Of a stretch of 64,000 nt of DNA, positions 54,072 through 63,459 are shown piece after piece. The stretch's first letter is position 1. The number at the start of each line of letters is the position of its first letter. Position numbers and translations under genes: made by a program. The stretch is from JAJEFO01 sp965221845 (lineage in GTDB: Bacteria; Pseudomonadota; Alphaproteobacteria; Rhodobacterales; Rhodobacteraceae). The DNA lies in contig OZ244919.1 of assembly GCA_965221845.1 (NCBI GenBank), positions 1,240,001 through 1,304,000 on the forward strand, read 5' to 3'. The notes beneath the pieces are model-generated. The model had not been told where the DNA came from, searched no databases, and was given only the letters and a program-made list of their open reading frames with translations.

Positions 54072-54299
54072 TCAAGAAGAGTCGTCCGGCGGTTCCAGGG
54101 TCCTTGGCGTCGGCACGAACCGGGGCCTTTCGAGCGCGGCCAAGGCTTCAGAGATGGAACCGCGCATGCCCACCAGATGGTTGAATTGCGCGTCGCATCC
54201 GGCCACCGGCGCCGGATAGCTGCGGATCTCCGCCTCGACCAGCTGCCGCGCTGCCTCGAGCCTTTCGAGCGCGGTGGCCAGGCAATCCTGATATGTCAT
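54072..54299 (-). CDS. Small helical protein of unknown function
   Basis: 75 residues: MTYQDCLATALERLEAARQL, then VEAEIRSYPAPVAGCDAQFN and HLVGMRGSISEALAALE. Two helices separated by a proline-containing loop. GAGGCG lies 4 nt before ATG 54299. It lies 39 bp downstream of the PrpF-like gene's stop, on the same strand, so it may be the last gene of that unit. Confidence 0.55.
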   Translation of the reverse strand: MTYQDCLATALERLEAARQLVEAEIRSYPAPVAGCDAQFNHLVGMRGSISEALAALERPRFVPTPRTLEPPDDSS

Positions 54300-54338
54300 G
54301 GTCGCCTCGCGATCTGCGGAATGTCCATCATCATCCCG

Positions 54339-55442
54339 TCAGGCAACGCGATCAAGGCCGCTCCAGACCCGCCGCGGAACGAAGACCTGGCCCTCCGCCA
54401 GCTTGCGCGCCGTTCGCACGAGCCCGGCCCAGTTCACCACGAACCGATCGCCGTCCCGGGTATAGTCTGTCACGACTTCAAGCCGGCCCATCGGGTGCTC
54501 CAGGGCGAGGCGTGCCGGTGCGGATGGCGGCGCCTCGATGATGCCCTCCCCCACGGTGCCCGGGCACAGCAGGCACGCGGCCATGCATTGCGACCCCGTC
54601 ACGGCCAGGCTGGGATGGGCGTTCCAGGGCATGAAGTAGCGGGTTGCCGCAGCGCCGCCCGCCATGGCGCGGGCGAGGAGGCCGAACTTCGGCGTTACGG
54701 ACTTCGAGGCGTCCCCCATCCCCATCAGCCTTGCGGCCGCCAGCCTGATCGATTCCATGCGTTCGCGGAATTCGCGGTTGCCGTCCAGTTCAGCCGCGCT
54801 TTCACGGCAGGTCAGGCCGAACGCCTCGGCATGGGCCAAGACCATGGGCATGGCCACATCCATGCATGTCACTTCGACGCCATCGATCCGGTCGACCCGT
54901 GCGCCCGTCGGAAACATGGCTCCCGTCACGCTGCCGACAGTGTCCATGAACTGCAGCTCGACCGGTGCCGCCGTGCCGGGAACGCCGTCAATCGACACGT
55001 CACCGTCATACTGGACCGAACCGCCGTTCATGCACACTTTCACAAGCACGCGCGCGCCCGTGTTGACTGCCCGGATTCTCACTTCGGCCACGTCTCCGGA
55101 CGCCGGCGCCAGGCCCATCTCGATCGCCGCAGGGCCAACGCCGGCGAGGATGTTCCCGCAGGTCGGCTTGAAATCGACCAGGCGGTCCTGGACGCTGACC
55201 TGCGCGAAGAAGTAGTCGACGTCCGCCCATTCGTCCTCCGAGGATGACAGCATCGCCACCTTCGTCGTCACGGCGGTGCCGCCGCCGATTCCGTCTATGT
55301 TGGCCGGATGCCCCGAGCCCACCATCGTGACCAGGACCTCCGCAAGCCGGTCCATGTCCTCGGGCAGCTGGTCACGCCTGAGGTAGGGCCCGCGCGAGGT
55401 GCCCCCCCGCATGAACAGGAAAGGTATGCCCGTCTGGGCCAT
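54339..55442 (-). CDS. PrpF/4-oxalomesaconate tautomerase-like isomerase
   Basis: 367 residues of the PrpF fold (diaminopimelate-epimerase-like). Blocks: FLFMRGGTSRGPYLRRDQLP at the start, DGIGGGTAVTTKVAML, and FKPTCGNILAGVGPAAIEMG around the catalytic-type cysteine. Members isomerise aconitate (PrpF) or 4-oxalomesaconate (GalD). GalD-type activity on aromatic/gallate-derived acids or an unassigned tricarboxylate seems likelier, since no prpBCD genes are near and a TTT carboxylate uptake system lies upstream. ATG 55442 is the first codon with a family-like N-terminus. Confidence 0.82.
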   Translation of the reverse strand: MAQTGIPFLFMRGGTSRGPYLRRDQLPEDMDRLAEVLVTMVGSGHPANIDGIGGGTAVTTKVAMLSSSEDEWADVDYFFAQVSVQDRLVDFKPTCGNILAGVGPAAIEMGLAPASGDVAEVRIRAVNTGARVLVKVCMNGGSVQYDGDVSIDGVPGTAAPVELQFMDTVGSVTGAMFPTGARVDRIDGVEVTCMDVAMPMVLAHAEAFGLTCRESAAELDGNREFRERMESIRLAAARLMGMGDASKSVTPKFGLLARAMAGGAAATRYFMPWNAHPSLAVTGSQCMAACLLCPGTVGEGIIEAPPSAPARLALEHPMGRLEVVTDYTRDGDRFVVNWAGLVRTARKLAEGQVFVPRRVWSGLDRVA

Positions 55443-55662
55443 GCTGCGCCACCTGCATTGTCCGCCTCAGCTTGCACGCCGGGGAGGCGCTTGACAAGCG
55501 AGCCGCCGCCCGGGGCGCGCACGACGCCGGAAATGCGTATCCGGTCCCGTGCGGGCGGCTCTGCGCGAAGGCGCATGCAGGCTGGCATCGGAAACAGGGA
55601 AGCCGCCTGTCCAAGGCAAGGCGCAAGGCCAGAACTGGAGCGCAACGGCAGAAGAACCAGGA

Positions 55663-55860
55663 ATGCGCAAGAACGACGGCTGGCGGGAAGTGGCCATGGA
55701 GGGCGGCCGCGTCCAGCTCAAGCACCCGACAAAGCCGGGCCGGATGGCCGGCGGCCTGCACCTCAGGCACAAGACATCAAGACCGGGACGTCCATGTCCA
55801 TCGGGACGCAGGCGGGGAGGGCTCCAGACGCGCTGCACAAGGAACCAGGGCGTGCAATGC
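55663..55860 (+). pseudogene. hicA toxin relic
   Basis: MRKNDGWREVAMEGGRVQLK then HPTKPGRMA corresponds to the middle of HicA (the catalytic His position reads Q/R here: VQLKHPTK for HHQFKHP). In a second frame AQDIKTGTSMSIGTQAG matches the HicA end (KDIxxGTxxSIxKQAG). One frameshift and loss of the key histidine make it inactive. Confidence 0.5.
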
Positions 55861-55874
55861 GAAAGGATCATCAA

Positions 55875-56285
55875 ATGAATTGCGTGGCGTTTGTTCATGC
55901 GGATGACGCACCCGGCTTCGGCGCAAGCTCCCGGACTTTCCGGGCTGCGTGACTCAAGGCGGCACGCTTGAAGGGGCGCCACGGATGGTGCGCGAGACTC
56001 CCGCGTTTCATGCCGAGGGCATGATGGCTGACGGCAAGGCCGTTCGCGCACCTGGCTTTGTCCGGCAAGTCGGTTCCGGCCCGGATCTCGCCGGGTGGCG
56101 GGAATGCGCAGCGCCGGCCTCTGTGCCGCTGATCCCCGATCAGGGTTCTCCACCCAAGCGGGTCAATGCATCGGCCGCCCCTGGACTGCTGAAGGCCATC
56201 GAAGATGACGCGAAGGCGCGCAGAACGGGCCGCCAGGCGTTTCCGGCAGGCGCCACGAGGAAGGAAGTCGCGGGCAGCTGGCAGG
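55875..56285 (+). pseudogene. hicB antitoxin relic
   Basis: MNCVAFVHADDAPGFGAS opens like HicB; after a frameshift the text is LPDFPGCVTQGGTLEGA, then FHAEGMMADGKAVRAP, LIPDQGSPPKRVNASAA and KEVAGS, i.e. the partial RNase H fold followed by a ribbon-helix-helix-like tail. It follows the hicA relic in the usual order. It lies between the divergent ends of the PrpF-like gene and the TctAB gene. Confidence 0.55.
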
Positions 56286-56326
56286 AGAGCCGCCATCGCC
56301 GGCCAGCGCCGAGGGCCCGGACGCCA

Positions 56327-58357
56327 TCACGCAAGTGGCCAGGGCAGGTCCACGAAGGATTGAAGCACTCCCGGCGGGAAGTCCCGGTTCAGCAGCCACG
56401 CCATGAAGCACATGAAGGCGATCCCCGCGGCGGCGTACGCCGCCGCGAAACCCGCCGAACGGCCGGCGCGGTGGTGGATGAAGGCGAACAGGAAGGCTGC
56501 AAGCGCAAGGACGAAGCCCAGGAGCGCGGTCAGGGCCAGGAGCGCCGCGAACCACGCCAGTGTCGCCCAGAGGCCGTGAACGTCCTCCCGGTCTCCGCCT
56601 CCCGCATCCCGGTCGGCGAACAAGGCATGGGACTCGGGGCGGACGATCATCTGGACCAGCAGAACCAGGGCGCCGGCGATCGCCACGCCGGAAACGAAGC
56701 GCGGGAAAACCCTGTCAGCCGCAGCATGGTCCGGTATCAGCGACGCATCGGCAAACGAGATCAGGAGATATGCGAGCACCGCCAGCAGGAAGACCATGGG
56801 CGCCCTCTTGCGCCCGGACCTGACGGCGCCCTCGGCCATGATCGTCCGGGCCTGCCTCAGCCCGACAATGACAGAGACCGTCGTGATTATGACGAGCAAG
56901 ACGACGATCGGCGAGAAGATGTAGTCGATGCCCTCGGCAAATCCCTTCCTGAACCTTGACTGCGCGATCTGCACGGCCTGGTTGGCATAGGTCTCGGCGG
57001 GATCGGACAGGACGAACCCGATAAGGAATGCCGGGCGCGACCAGTCGAAGCGGCGCATCATGATGCCAAGGAGCCCGACCGCAAAAAGCGCCACGAGGTC
57101 CATCAGGTCCTGGCCCGACTGGAAGGCCGCGAAGGCTATGATCATGAACAGGAACGGGGCCAGCAGGCTGAAGGGGATCGTCGTCAGCCGCGCGATTCCG
57201 CCGGAGGCGCCGATGCAGATCAGCGTCCCGACGACGTTGGCCAGGGCCAGAAGCCAGACGATCGCGTAGGTGATGTCCAGATTGCTCTTCAGCATCGAGG
57301 GCCCGACCTCGATGTTTCCGGATCCCAGCAGCGCGATCGCGCCGATGAAGATCGCCATTGACCCCGAACCCGGAATCCCGAAGAGAAGCGTCGGGACAAG
57401 CCCGCCGCCCTCCTTCGCGTTGTTGGAGCTCTCGGGACCGATCACGCCACGCACCTCGCCACTCCCGAAACCCGACCTGTCCTTCGTGGTCTGGACCGTG
57501 TGGCCGTAGGCGATCCAGTCGACGACCGAGCCTCCGAGTCCGGGTATGACCCCGACGACGACGCCGATGATCGAGCAGCGGACGCTCAGCCAGGCGTTCG
57601 CCAGCCAGTCGCGGACGCCGCGCATCCAGCCGCCGCCCAGAACCGGGCGTTCCGAGATGGCGCGGTCCTGGCGCAGCAGGGCGACGATCTCCGGAATCGC
57701 GAAGATCCCGAGGCCGACGATCACGAGCTTCAGCCCGTCCACCAGATAGGGCAGGTCGTAGCTGGCCATCCGGAGCTCGCCGGAGGAGTCTCCCTCCCCG
57801 ATCGTGCCGACCATCATGCCGAGGCCTGCCGCCACGACGCCCTTCAGGGCGACGCGCCCGGCCAGGATGCCCACCATGGAAAGGCCGAAGACGGTTATCA
57901 TCAGGAGTTCCGGCGTCCGGAACTCCAGCACGACCGGTCGGGCGACAAGGATGAAGAGCGTCAGGAACGCTGCGCCGATCAGGCCGCCGAAGAGCGATGA
58001 CGCAAAGGCCGCCGACAGGGCGCGGGCCGCCTCTCCCCTCTTCGCCATGGGGAACCCGTCAAGGACGGTCGCCTGAGAGGCCGACGACCCGGGAATTCCC
58101 ATCAGGACGGACGCGAAGGTGTCGGAGGTCGGCACCACGGCAACCATGCCGATCATCAGCGCCAGGCCCAGGACCGGATCCATGCCGAACATGAACGGCA
58201 GGAGAAGCGAAAGCCCGGCGATTCCGCCAAGGCCCGGAAAGACGCCGACGCAAAGCCCCATCACGACGCCGAGCGCGAGATAGCCGAGGACGACAGGTTG
58301 CAGGATCAGCCCGGCGGCACCGCCAAGGGCGGGAAGCGCGACTGACAGGATGTCCAT
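56327..58357 (-). CDS. TctA-TctB fusion permease of a tripartite tricarboxylate transporter
   Basis: 676 residues. Residues 1-~505 are a TctA large membrane subunit (about 11-12 segments) with the conserved loops GVFPGLGGIAGLSLLLPFMF, MGIPGSSASQATVLDG, VGVIPGLGGSVVDWIAYGHT and LLFGIPGSGSMAIF. Residues ~520-676 add four segments matching the small TctB subunit, which is normally separate. No separate tctB is present, so the fusion replaces it. It imports a carboxylate driven by ion gradient with the TctC protein 84 bp upstream. Intact. Confidence 0.88.
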   Translation of the reverse strand: MDILSVALPALGGAAGLILQPVVLGYLALGVVMGLCVGVFPGLGGIAGLSLLLPFMFGMDPVLGLALMIGMVAVVPTSDTFASVLMGIPGSSASQATVLDGFPMAKRGEAARALSAAFASSLFGGLIGAAFLTLFILVARPVVLEFRTPELLMITVFGLSMVGILAGRVALKGVVAAGLGMMVGTIGEGDSSGELRMASYDLPYLVDGLKLVIVGLGIFAIPEIVALLRQDRAISERPVLGGGWMRGVRDWLANAWLSVRCSIIGVVVGVIPGLGGSVVDWIAYGHTVQTTKDRSGFGSGEVRGVIGPESSNNAKEGGGLVPTLLFGIPGSGSMAIFIGAIALLGSGNIEVGPSMLKSNLDITYAIVWLLALANVVGTLICIGASGGIARLTTIPFSLLAPFLFMIIAFAAFQSGQDLMDLVALFAVGLLGIMMRRFDWSRPAFLIGFVLSDPAETYANQAVQIAQSRFRKGFAEGIDYIFSPIVVLLVIITTVSVIVGLRQARTIMAEGAVRSGRKRAPMVFLLAVLAYLLISFADASLIPDHAAADRVFPRFVSGVAIAGALVLLVQMIVRPESHALFADRDAGGGDREDVHGLWATLAWFAALLALTALLGFVLALAAFLFAFIHHRAGRSAGFAAAYAAAGIAFMCFMAWLLNRDFPPGVLQSFVDLPWPLA

Positions 58358-58441
58358 GTGCCAGGCTTTCGGTCCGTTTGCCGCGTGAGTCCGGAAGCGC
58401 GCCCCGGCCGGCAGTGCCGGGCGGGGCGCATGGCCAGGTCC

Positions 58442-59545
58442 CTAGAGCGAGACGCCGTAGCGTTCCATCAGCCAGTTCACGACAAACGCCTTCGCCGAAT
58501 CCGGCACCCGGGTCGCGCTCGAAAGCGCGCCGGTCGCCGCGGCGCCGGTCATCTGCGGATAGACGCCAAGGCGGCCCGTCGAGATCTCGGCAAAGTCCGG
58601 GCGTGCCTTTACGGCCTCAAAAGCCTCCGTGTAGGTGGCGACAGCGGCATCGGGCGCACCTGCGGGCAGGAAGACCATCTTCTGGGCCGGGAAGCCTGCC
58701 ACGAAGAACGCCTTCCAGGCGTCCCACCTTTCGCCGCTTGTCTCGCAGCCCGGCGTCGCTTCGCAGACTTCCTTGAAGGTCGGCATGTCCGGGAAGGTCG
58801 GATCGCGCACGATGTCGCCGCTCGCGTCCAGGGCGCCCCAGCTCATCATCGGCACGGCGGTTCCGGCCTCGACCAGGGGGGTCACGCCCTTCAGGTAGGA
58901 TGACGAGGTCTGATAGTCGATGTTGGCCTCGCCACGCTCGAACATGAGCCGACCGTCGCCGCGCCCCTTGATTCCGAAGACCGGCTCCACGTTGAGGCCC
59001 AGCATCTCCCATGCCAGCAGCGGAACGAGATCAAGGCGGGTCGCGCCCTGGCTGCCGTAGATGAAGTCGGTGTCCTCGAGGCCGCTGGCGTCAAGTCCGT
59101 CCATCATGCCGGCCAGGTCCGGCGGCAGGTAGGCAACGCCGCCCGTGCCGGAGGCGAGGACCACGTTCCAGTCACCGTACTCGTAGCGCACCCGCGGGTC
59201 GCCCAGCAGATACGGGAACTGAGTGGAGCCCGAGGAACCGAAGATAAGCGTCCCGTCCTCGTAGGACTGCTCCTGGAACCAGTTTGCGCCCTTCGTCGAG
59301 CCCGCGCCCGGCATGAACTTGACGACCACCGTGGGTTCGCCGGGAAGCGCTTCGCTCAGGAGCGGCGCATAGAAGTTGGCCCATTTGGCCGAGCCGCCGG
59401 TCTCCGAGAACGGGATGACCCATTCCACCGTCTTGCCTTCGAGGTCGATGCCCTGGCCGGCGGCCATTGCAGTCATGGATAGGGTGGCTGACACGGCCGC
59501 AGCCAGGCCAAGCGCCGCGCGGCGCGAAGTCGTCTTCAGTTTCAT
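58442..59545 (-). CDS. TctC-type (Bug family) periplasmic substrate-binding protein
   Basis: 367 residues. An N-terminal signal (LGLAAAVSATLSMTAMA-AG, cleavage near residue 29; an RR pair precedes it, so Tat export is possible). The mature part has Bug-fold landmarks: VEWVIPFSETGGSAKWANFY, FMPGAGSTKGANWF, GSQGATRLD, and the C-terminal SATRVPDSAKAFVVNWL. GGGAGA is 8 nt before ATG 59545. It presents the carboxylate ligand to the TctAB fusion. The ligand cannot be predicted from sequence. Confidence 0.88.
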   Translation of the reverse strand: MKLKTTSRRAALGLAAAVSATLSMTAMAAGQGIDLEGKTVEWVIPFSETGGSAKWANFYAPLLSEALPGEPTVVVKFMPGAGSTKGANWFQEQSYEDGTLIFGSSGSTQFPYLLGDPRVRYEYGDWNVVLASGTGGVAYLPPDLAGMMDGLDASGLEDTDFIYGSQGATRLDLVPLLAWEMLGLNVEPVFGIKGRGDGRLMFERGEANIDYQTSSSYLKGVTPLVEAGTAVPMMSWGALDASGDIVRDPTFPDMPTFKEVCEATPGCETSGERWDAWKAFFVAGFPAQKMVFLPAGAPDAAVATYTEAFEAVKARPDFAEISTGRLGVYPQMTGAAATGALSSATRVPDSAKAFVVNWLMERYGVSL

Positions 59546-59834
59546 TGTCTATCTCCCTGCTGGCCCCCTGCACATGCCCGCGGCGTCAACGCCGCGTGGC
59601 CCGTTCCGGGCGCGCGCCATGCTGCCCCGTCACTCCTGGAAACGCAACTGCCGGTCGCCGTGCTGCCGCATCCTGCCCATGGGCAATGCACATGCACTCC
59701 GCTTGCGCGCGTCCGCAGCCGGCTGCATTGAATGACCGGTCGAGAGGAGGCGGCGACGCCGTGCAAGGAGGAAGGCTGCCCGGAGATCCGAAGTCGGCGC
59801 CCTCCGAAAGCCCGGGCCGCGCTGCCTCCGGGCG

Positions 59835-60767
59835 TCAGAACGCGACCTCGTCACCGCCCTTGAGCCCGAGCCTTTCGCGCGCCTCTTCGGGCGTTGCGAC
59901 CTCAAGGCCCAGCGCTTCGACGATCGCGCGAATCCTCTTGACCTGCTGTGCGTTGGAGACCGCCAGTTCGCCCTTGCCGATGTAGAGGCTGTCCTCGAGC
60001 CCCACGCGAAGATTGCCGCCAAGAAGGGCCGCCTGCGTGGCCATGCCCATCTGCTGCCGCCCGGCCCCGAGAACCGACCATTCGTAGCTGTCCGGCCCGA
60101 AGAGCTTGTCGGCCATCCGGTTAAGGTGCTGCAGGTTCTCCAGATCCGCCCCGGCACCTCCGAGAATCCCGAGCACGAACTGTATGAAGAAAGGCGGCTT
60201 GATCATTCCCCGGTCGACAAACCACTTCACGTTGTAGAGATGGCCGAGGTCATAGCACTCGAACTCGAACTTCGTGCCGTGCCTCTCTCCGAGTTCCCGC
60301 AGCGCGCACTCAATGGTGGCGAACGTGTTGGGAAAGATGAAGTCCCGGGTCATGGACAGGAATTCCGGCTCCCAGCCGAACTTCCAGTCCTTGTACCTTT
60401 CCAGCATCGGGAAGATACCGAAGTTCATCGACCCCATGTTGAGCGAGGCCATTTCCGGGCTTGCGGAACTGGCGGCGGCGAGTCGTTCGTCCATCGTCAT
60501 GCCAAGACCGCCGCCGGTCGAGATGTTGATCACCGCGTCGCTCGACTGCCTGATGACCGGCAGGAACTGCCGAAACGTCTCCGGTCGCGGATCGGGCTTG
60601 CCGGTCTCGGGGTCGCGCGCATGGAGGTGGATGATCGACGCCCCGGCCTCGGCCGCATCGATGCTCGCGCGCGCGATTTCGGCAGGCGTGACCGGCAGGT
60701 GCTCGGACATTGTCGGCGTATGGATGCCGCCGGTCGGCGCGCAGGTGATGATCACTGATCTGGACAT
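59835..60767 (-). CDS. Beta-keto acid cleavage enzyme (BKACE, DUF849)
   Basis: 310 residues, TIM-barrel. BKACE enzymes condense a beta-keto acid with acetyl-CoA and release acetoacetate plus a new acyl-CoA. VIITCAPTGGIHTP at the start and the metal-binding IIHLHARDPETG (H47, H49) are signatures; FECYDLGHLYNVKWF and VGLEDSLYIGKGELA are further blocks with the third ligand region. ATG 60767 follows AGGGCG; two upstream ATGs (60794, 60785) are possible. It is probably the first gene of the catabolic run followed by tctC-tctAB. Confidence 0.88.
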   Translation of the reverse strand: MSRSVIITCAPTGGIHTPTMSEHLPVTPAEIARASIDAAEAGASIIHLHARDPETGKPDPRPETFRQFLPVIRQSSDAVINISTGGGLGMTMDERLAAASSASPEMASLNMGSMNFGIFPMLERYKDWKFGWEPEFLSMTRDFIFPNTFATIECALRELGERHGTKFEFECYDLGHLYNVKWFVDRGMIKPPFFIQFVLGILGGAGADLENLQHLNRMADKLFGPDSYEWSVLGAGRQQMGMATQAALLGGNLRVGLEDSLYIGKGELAVSNAQQVKRIRAIVEALGLEVATPEEARERLGLKGGDEVAF

Positions 60768-61345
60768 GCCGCCACGCCCTTTCATGCTGGTCATGATCCG
60801 GGAAGCCGGATATTCCCCGACCTTTCGCACTTCTGCAACATGCGAGGCCTTGCTGCCCGGAACTGCCGGGTCTGGAGATCCCAAGGCCGCAAAACGAGAA
60901 ACCGGCGGGAACGGAACGGGAGCGGCGCCGCCCCTGCGCGTGCCCGGCAGCGCCAAGGCCCGGAACCGAGGCACGGCCGGAGTACGATGAAAGGCCTAAG
61001 GCGTCTTCTCCGTGCGGCACGCTGCCCCTCGGAGAATGGGGGGCGGGCCGGCGGAGCGTGCCGTGTCCGCGACAGGCCCGTCTCGCCCCCGGAGTGGAAG
61101 CGGCGTTGGTATTACAAGGCACCGCGAAATGATTTTTCGTGGACTTTCAGTGCCGGCTCCTCACATCTCCAGCCCGATGCAGGGTCCTGTTCAAGTCATG
61201 TTTTCAATGACTTCCCCTGTGGAAAGCCGCTTGTTGCCATGCGGTCGCGCTAGCGGGAATTGCTGCGCGTGGCGGGAAATGGCTGGAACCGCGTGGCGGA
61301 ACGGTGTATGTCGCTCCCGACGGAGACGGAAAGGGAACCGGACAC
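60768..61345. other. Divergent intergenic region, no gene seen
   Basis: 578 bp between the BKACE gene and the coiled-coil gene. It should contain promoters for both. No RNA or repeat could be recognised. Confidence 0.4.
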
Positions 61346-61714
61346 ATGGCCGAGGCCGCCTTCAACATGATCGCGGAGACCCAGCGCCTGCGCGATGCGG
61401 GACTCCCGCAGCAGCAGGCCGAGGCAGTCACTCTGGCGATCCACGCCGGCGTGACCGGAGGCGTCGCGACGAAGGCGGATCTGGAGGCCCTCAGGGGAGA
61501 CTTCGAGGCCCTCAGGGGAGACTTCGAGGCCCTCAGGGGAGACTTCAGGGCCCTCAGGGGAGACGTCAGCAGGGACCTCGAGGCCCTCAGGGGAGACGTC
61601 AGGAGGCTGGACACGGACCTGAAATGGATCAAGGCCATCGGCGGCGTGATCGTCGCCATCCTGGTGCTGCCTTGGCTGGCCGGGATCCTCGGAGTGGCCC
61701 TGCCGGGACCGTGA
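61346..61714 (+). CDS. DUF1640-like coiled-coil membrane protein
   Basis: 122 residues. An N-terminal helix (MAEAAFNMIAETQRLRDAGL), then VATKADLEALRGD and repeats of FEALRGD/FRALRGD forming a coiled coil, then a single membrane segment (GGVIVAILVLPWLAGILGV). This order matches DUF1640/CCDC90-type proteins. The heptad repeats are encoded by near-identical 21-bp units at 61491-61560, so the coil length can probably change by slippage. GGAACCGG lies before ATG 61346. Confidence 0.75.
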   Translation: MAEAAFNMIAETQRLRDAGLPQQQAEAVTLAIHAGVTGGVATKADLEALRGDFEALRGDFEALRGDFRALRGDVSRDLEALRGDVRRLDTDLKWIKAIGGVIVAILVLPWLAGILGVALPGP

Positions 61715-61746
61715 CGCCCGACCGGGTGCGGCCCGGGCGTGGCGCC

Positions 61747-61980
61747 CTACAGTTCCAGCGCCTCGCGCAGCAGCGCGTTCGCCCGTGTCTGCCAGCCACG
61801 GCCGTCGGCCTTCAGGCGCGCGATGATGTCGGGGTCGAGCATCATCGTCACGCGCCGCTTGCGCAGGTCGGCGGGCATGGGAGGGCGGCCGAGGCGGGCC
61901 GCATGCTTCATGTCCGCCCTGGTGATTTCGCGCACCTTGCCATCCCTGCCGACAAGGGGCTTTCGATCAGCTGCCTTCAT
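61747..61980 (-). CDS. brnA: Orphan BrnA-type antitoxin (DUF4415)
   Basis: 77 residues ending RVTMMLDPDIIARLKADGRG then WQTRANALLREALEL, the ribbon-helix-helix signature of BrnA, which neutralises and represses the BrnT RNase. GGAAAGGAAG lies just before ATG 61980. In complete modules brnT lies directly upstream; here that side holds only about 60 bp and then an IS5 relic (from ~62050), so the toxin appears to be lost. Confidence 0.75.
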   Translation of the reverse strand: MKAADRKPLVGRDGKVREITRADMKHAARLGRPPMPADLRKRRVTMMLDPDIIARLKADGRGWQTRANALLREALEL

Positions 61981-62049
61981 GGAGCTTCCTTTCCCGTCCG
62001 TTCGCTTTCCTCAGAGCTTGAATCATAATCCATTAATATCAATATGTTA

Positions 62050-62790
62050 CGTGTTTCCAGCCGCCTGGCCACGCACCACCCGGCGCATCAGGAACCGGCA
62101 CGCCGCGAGCTGCGCCCAGGCCAGCGAACTCTCCAGCGTCCGCTCGAAGTCCTTCGGCCCGGGCGCCGGCACCGCGACATCCACGCAAACGTCCGCTCCA
62201 CCACCCGGCGGCGGCACGGGACCGTGAATCCCCTTGTTTCCCTGGGCCTCTGCACGATCTCGATGACCGGCCCCAGGCCGTGCGCCGCCAGCGCCTCCCC
62301 GGGCTTCGGCCCGCGCAGCCGCCGTCCGCCCACAGCTTCGTCACCTCGGGCGCCTTCCCGGCATCGCCAGGATGACGTCCGGCGCCCCGTCCCGGTCCTG
62401 CACGTCCGCCCCCGCAGCACCCGGAGCGCGACCGGGAACCCCTCGACGTCCACCGTCAGGTGCCGCTTCCTGCCCCCTGGCCTTCCTGCCCGCGTCGCAA
62501 CCCGACGGCCCGCCCGTCTCGGTCGTCTTCACCGACTGGCCGTCGATCGCGGCCGCCGTCGGCTCGGGGGAACGTGCGGCCCAGCGTGCGCAGCGCGTCC
62601 GGCATCCGTTCCAGGGCGCCGTTGTCGCGGCCCGGGCGCAGGAGCGGTTCTGCACGGTCGCAGAGGGCGGAAGGCGCCTGGGAATCGCGCGCCACCGGCA
62701 TCCTCTTCCGGCGTGTCCTTGCGCAGCTTGTCCGTGATGTAGCAGCGCAGTTTGCCACGAGGCACAAGGCAGGCAACATTGTCAGTCATT
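62050..62790 (-). pseudogene. Decayed IS5-family transposase
   Basis: In alternating frames the minus strand gives ITDKLRKDTPEEDAGG, AAIDGQSVKTTETGGPSGCD (first D region), HLTVDVEGFPVALRVLR, TKLWADGGCAGRSPG (second D, from LWADGGCAG) and RRRVVERTFAWMSRCRR (E region). These are the ISL2/IS1031-like group signatures, different from the two IS5 types elsewhere in the window. Several frameshifts. Confidence 0.65.
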
Positions 62791-62909
62791 GCACACGTGG
62801 CTTGTCGGTCATGTCAGGCACCCCCTGCGCGAACCTGAAGCACGGCCTGCTTCCCGTCCAGCATGAACGGCTTGACCTTCTCGGGCTCGCGCGTCTCCAG
62901 GGATGATAA

Positions 62910-63320
62910 TCATCTACCGGGAATTGCTGCGCCACGCGCGCGACGCACGGCCCGCTCGGAAGGTCCGCCGGTCGGGACCCGGCATTCGCGGCGGGGCGGC
63001 CGCTTCATCGCAATGGCAGCGCGGCGGACGCCCGCGTGACCCCTCTGCCCGCCCGGCTGCCGGCCGCTCTCCTGCCGGCGGGACCGCCGGCGCTCCTTCA
63101 GCTCCTCCGCCGTCGGCTTCGCCAGCCCGTCGCCCGGCGGCGGCCTGCCGCTGCTGGAGCTGGCAGGCCCGAGCCGGCGCTCCGGTTCGGCGATGCGCGC
63201 GGCCCGGGCCGCGTTCTCCGCCCGGAGCGCGGCCATGGTCGCGTCACGACCCGACAGTTCCTCCCCTGAAACGTGCAGCGCCGATTGCCAGGCAGGATCA
63301 CGACGGATGCGCTGCCGACC
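62910..63320 (-). pseudogene. IS66 TnpC N-terminal fragment
   Basis: The minus strand reads MAALRAENAARAARIAEPER, then RLGPASSSSGRPPPGDGLAK and ESGRQPGGQRGHAG, the leucine-zipper and linker start of IS66 TnpC. The zinc-finger and catalytic parts are absent. Confidence 0.65.
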
Positions 63321-63459
63321 TGGAGAGAATCTGGACAGTTGCCACAACAGGAACATTTCGGAACCCGCCGGAACGCGTGCATGGCGCGCGACGACGCGAT
63401 GCAGCGCGCGCCTGCCGGCCGGCGCCTCGGGAAACCGCGCGCTTCACGTGTCGCCGCCG

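Noticed and set aside
61491..61560. Short direct repeats as a possible CRISPR array
   Set aside because: The 21-bp units are contiguous without spacers and lie in frame inside a coiled-coil gene.
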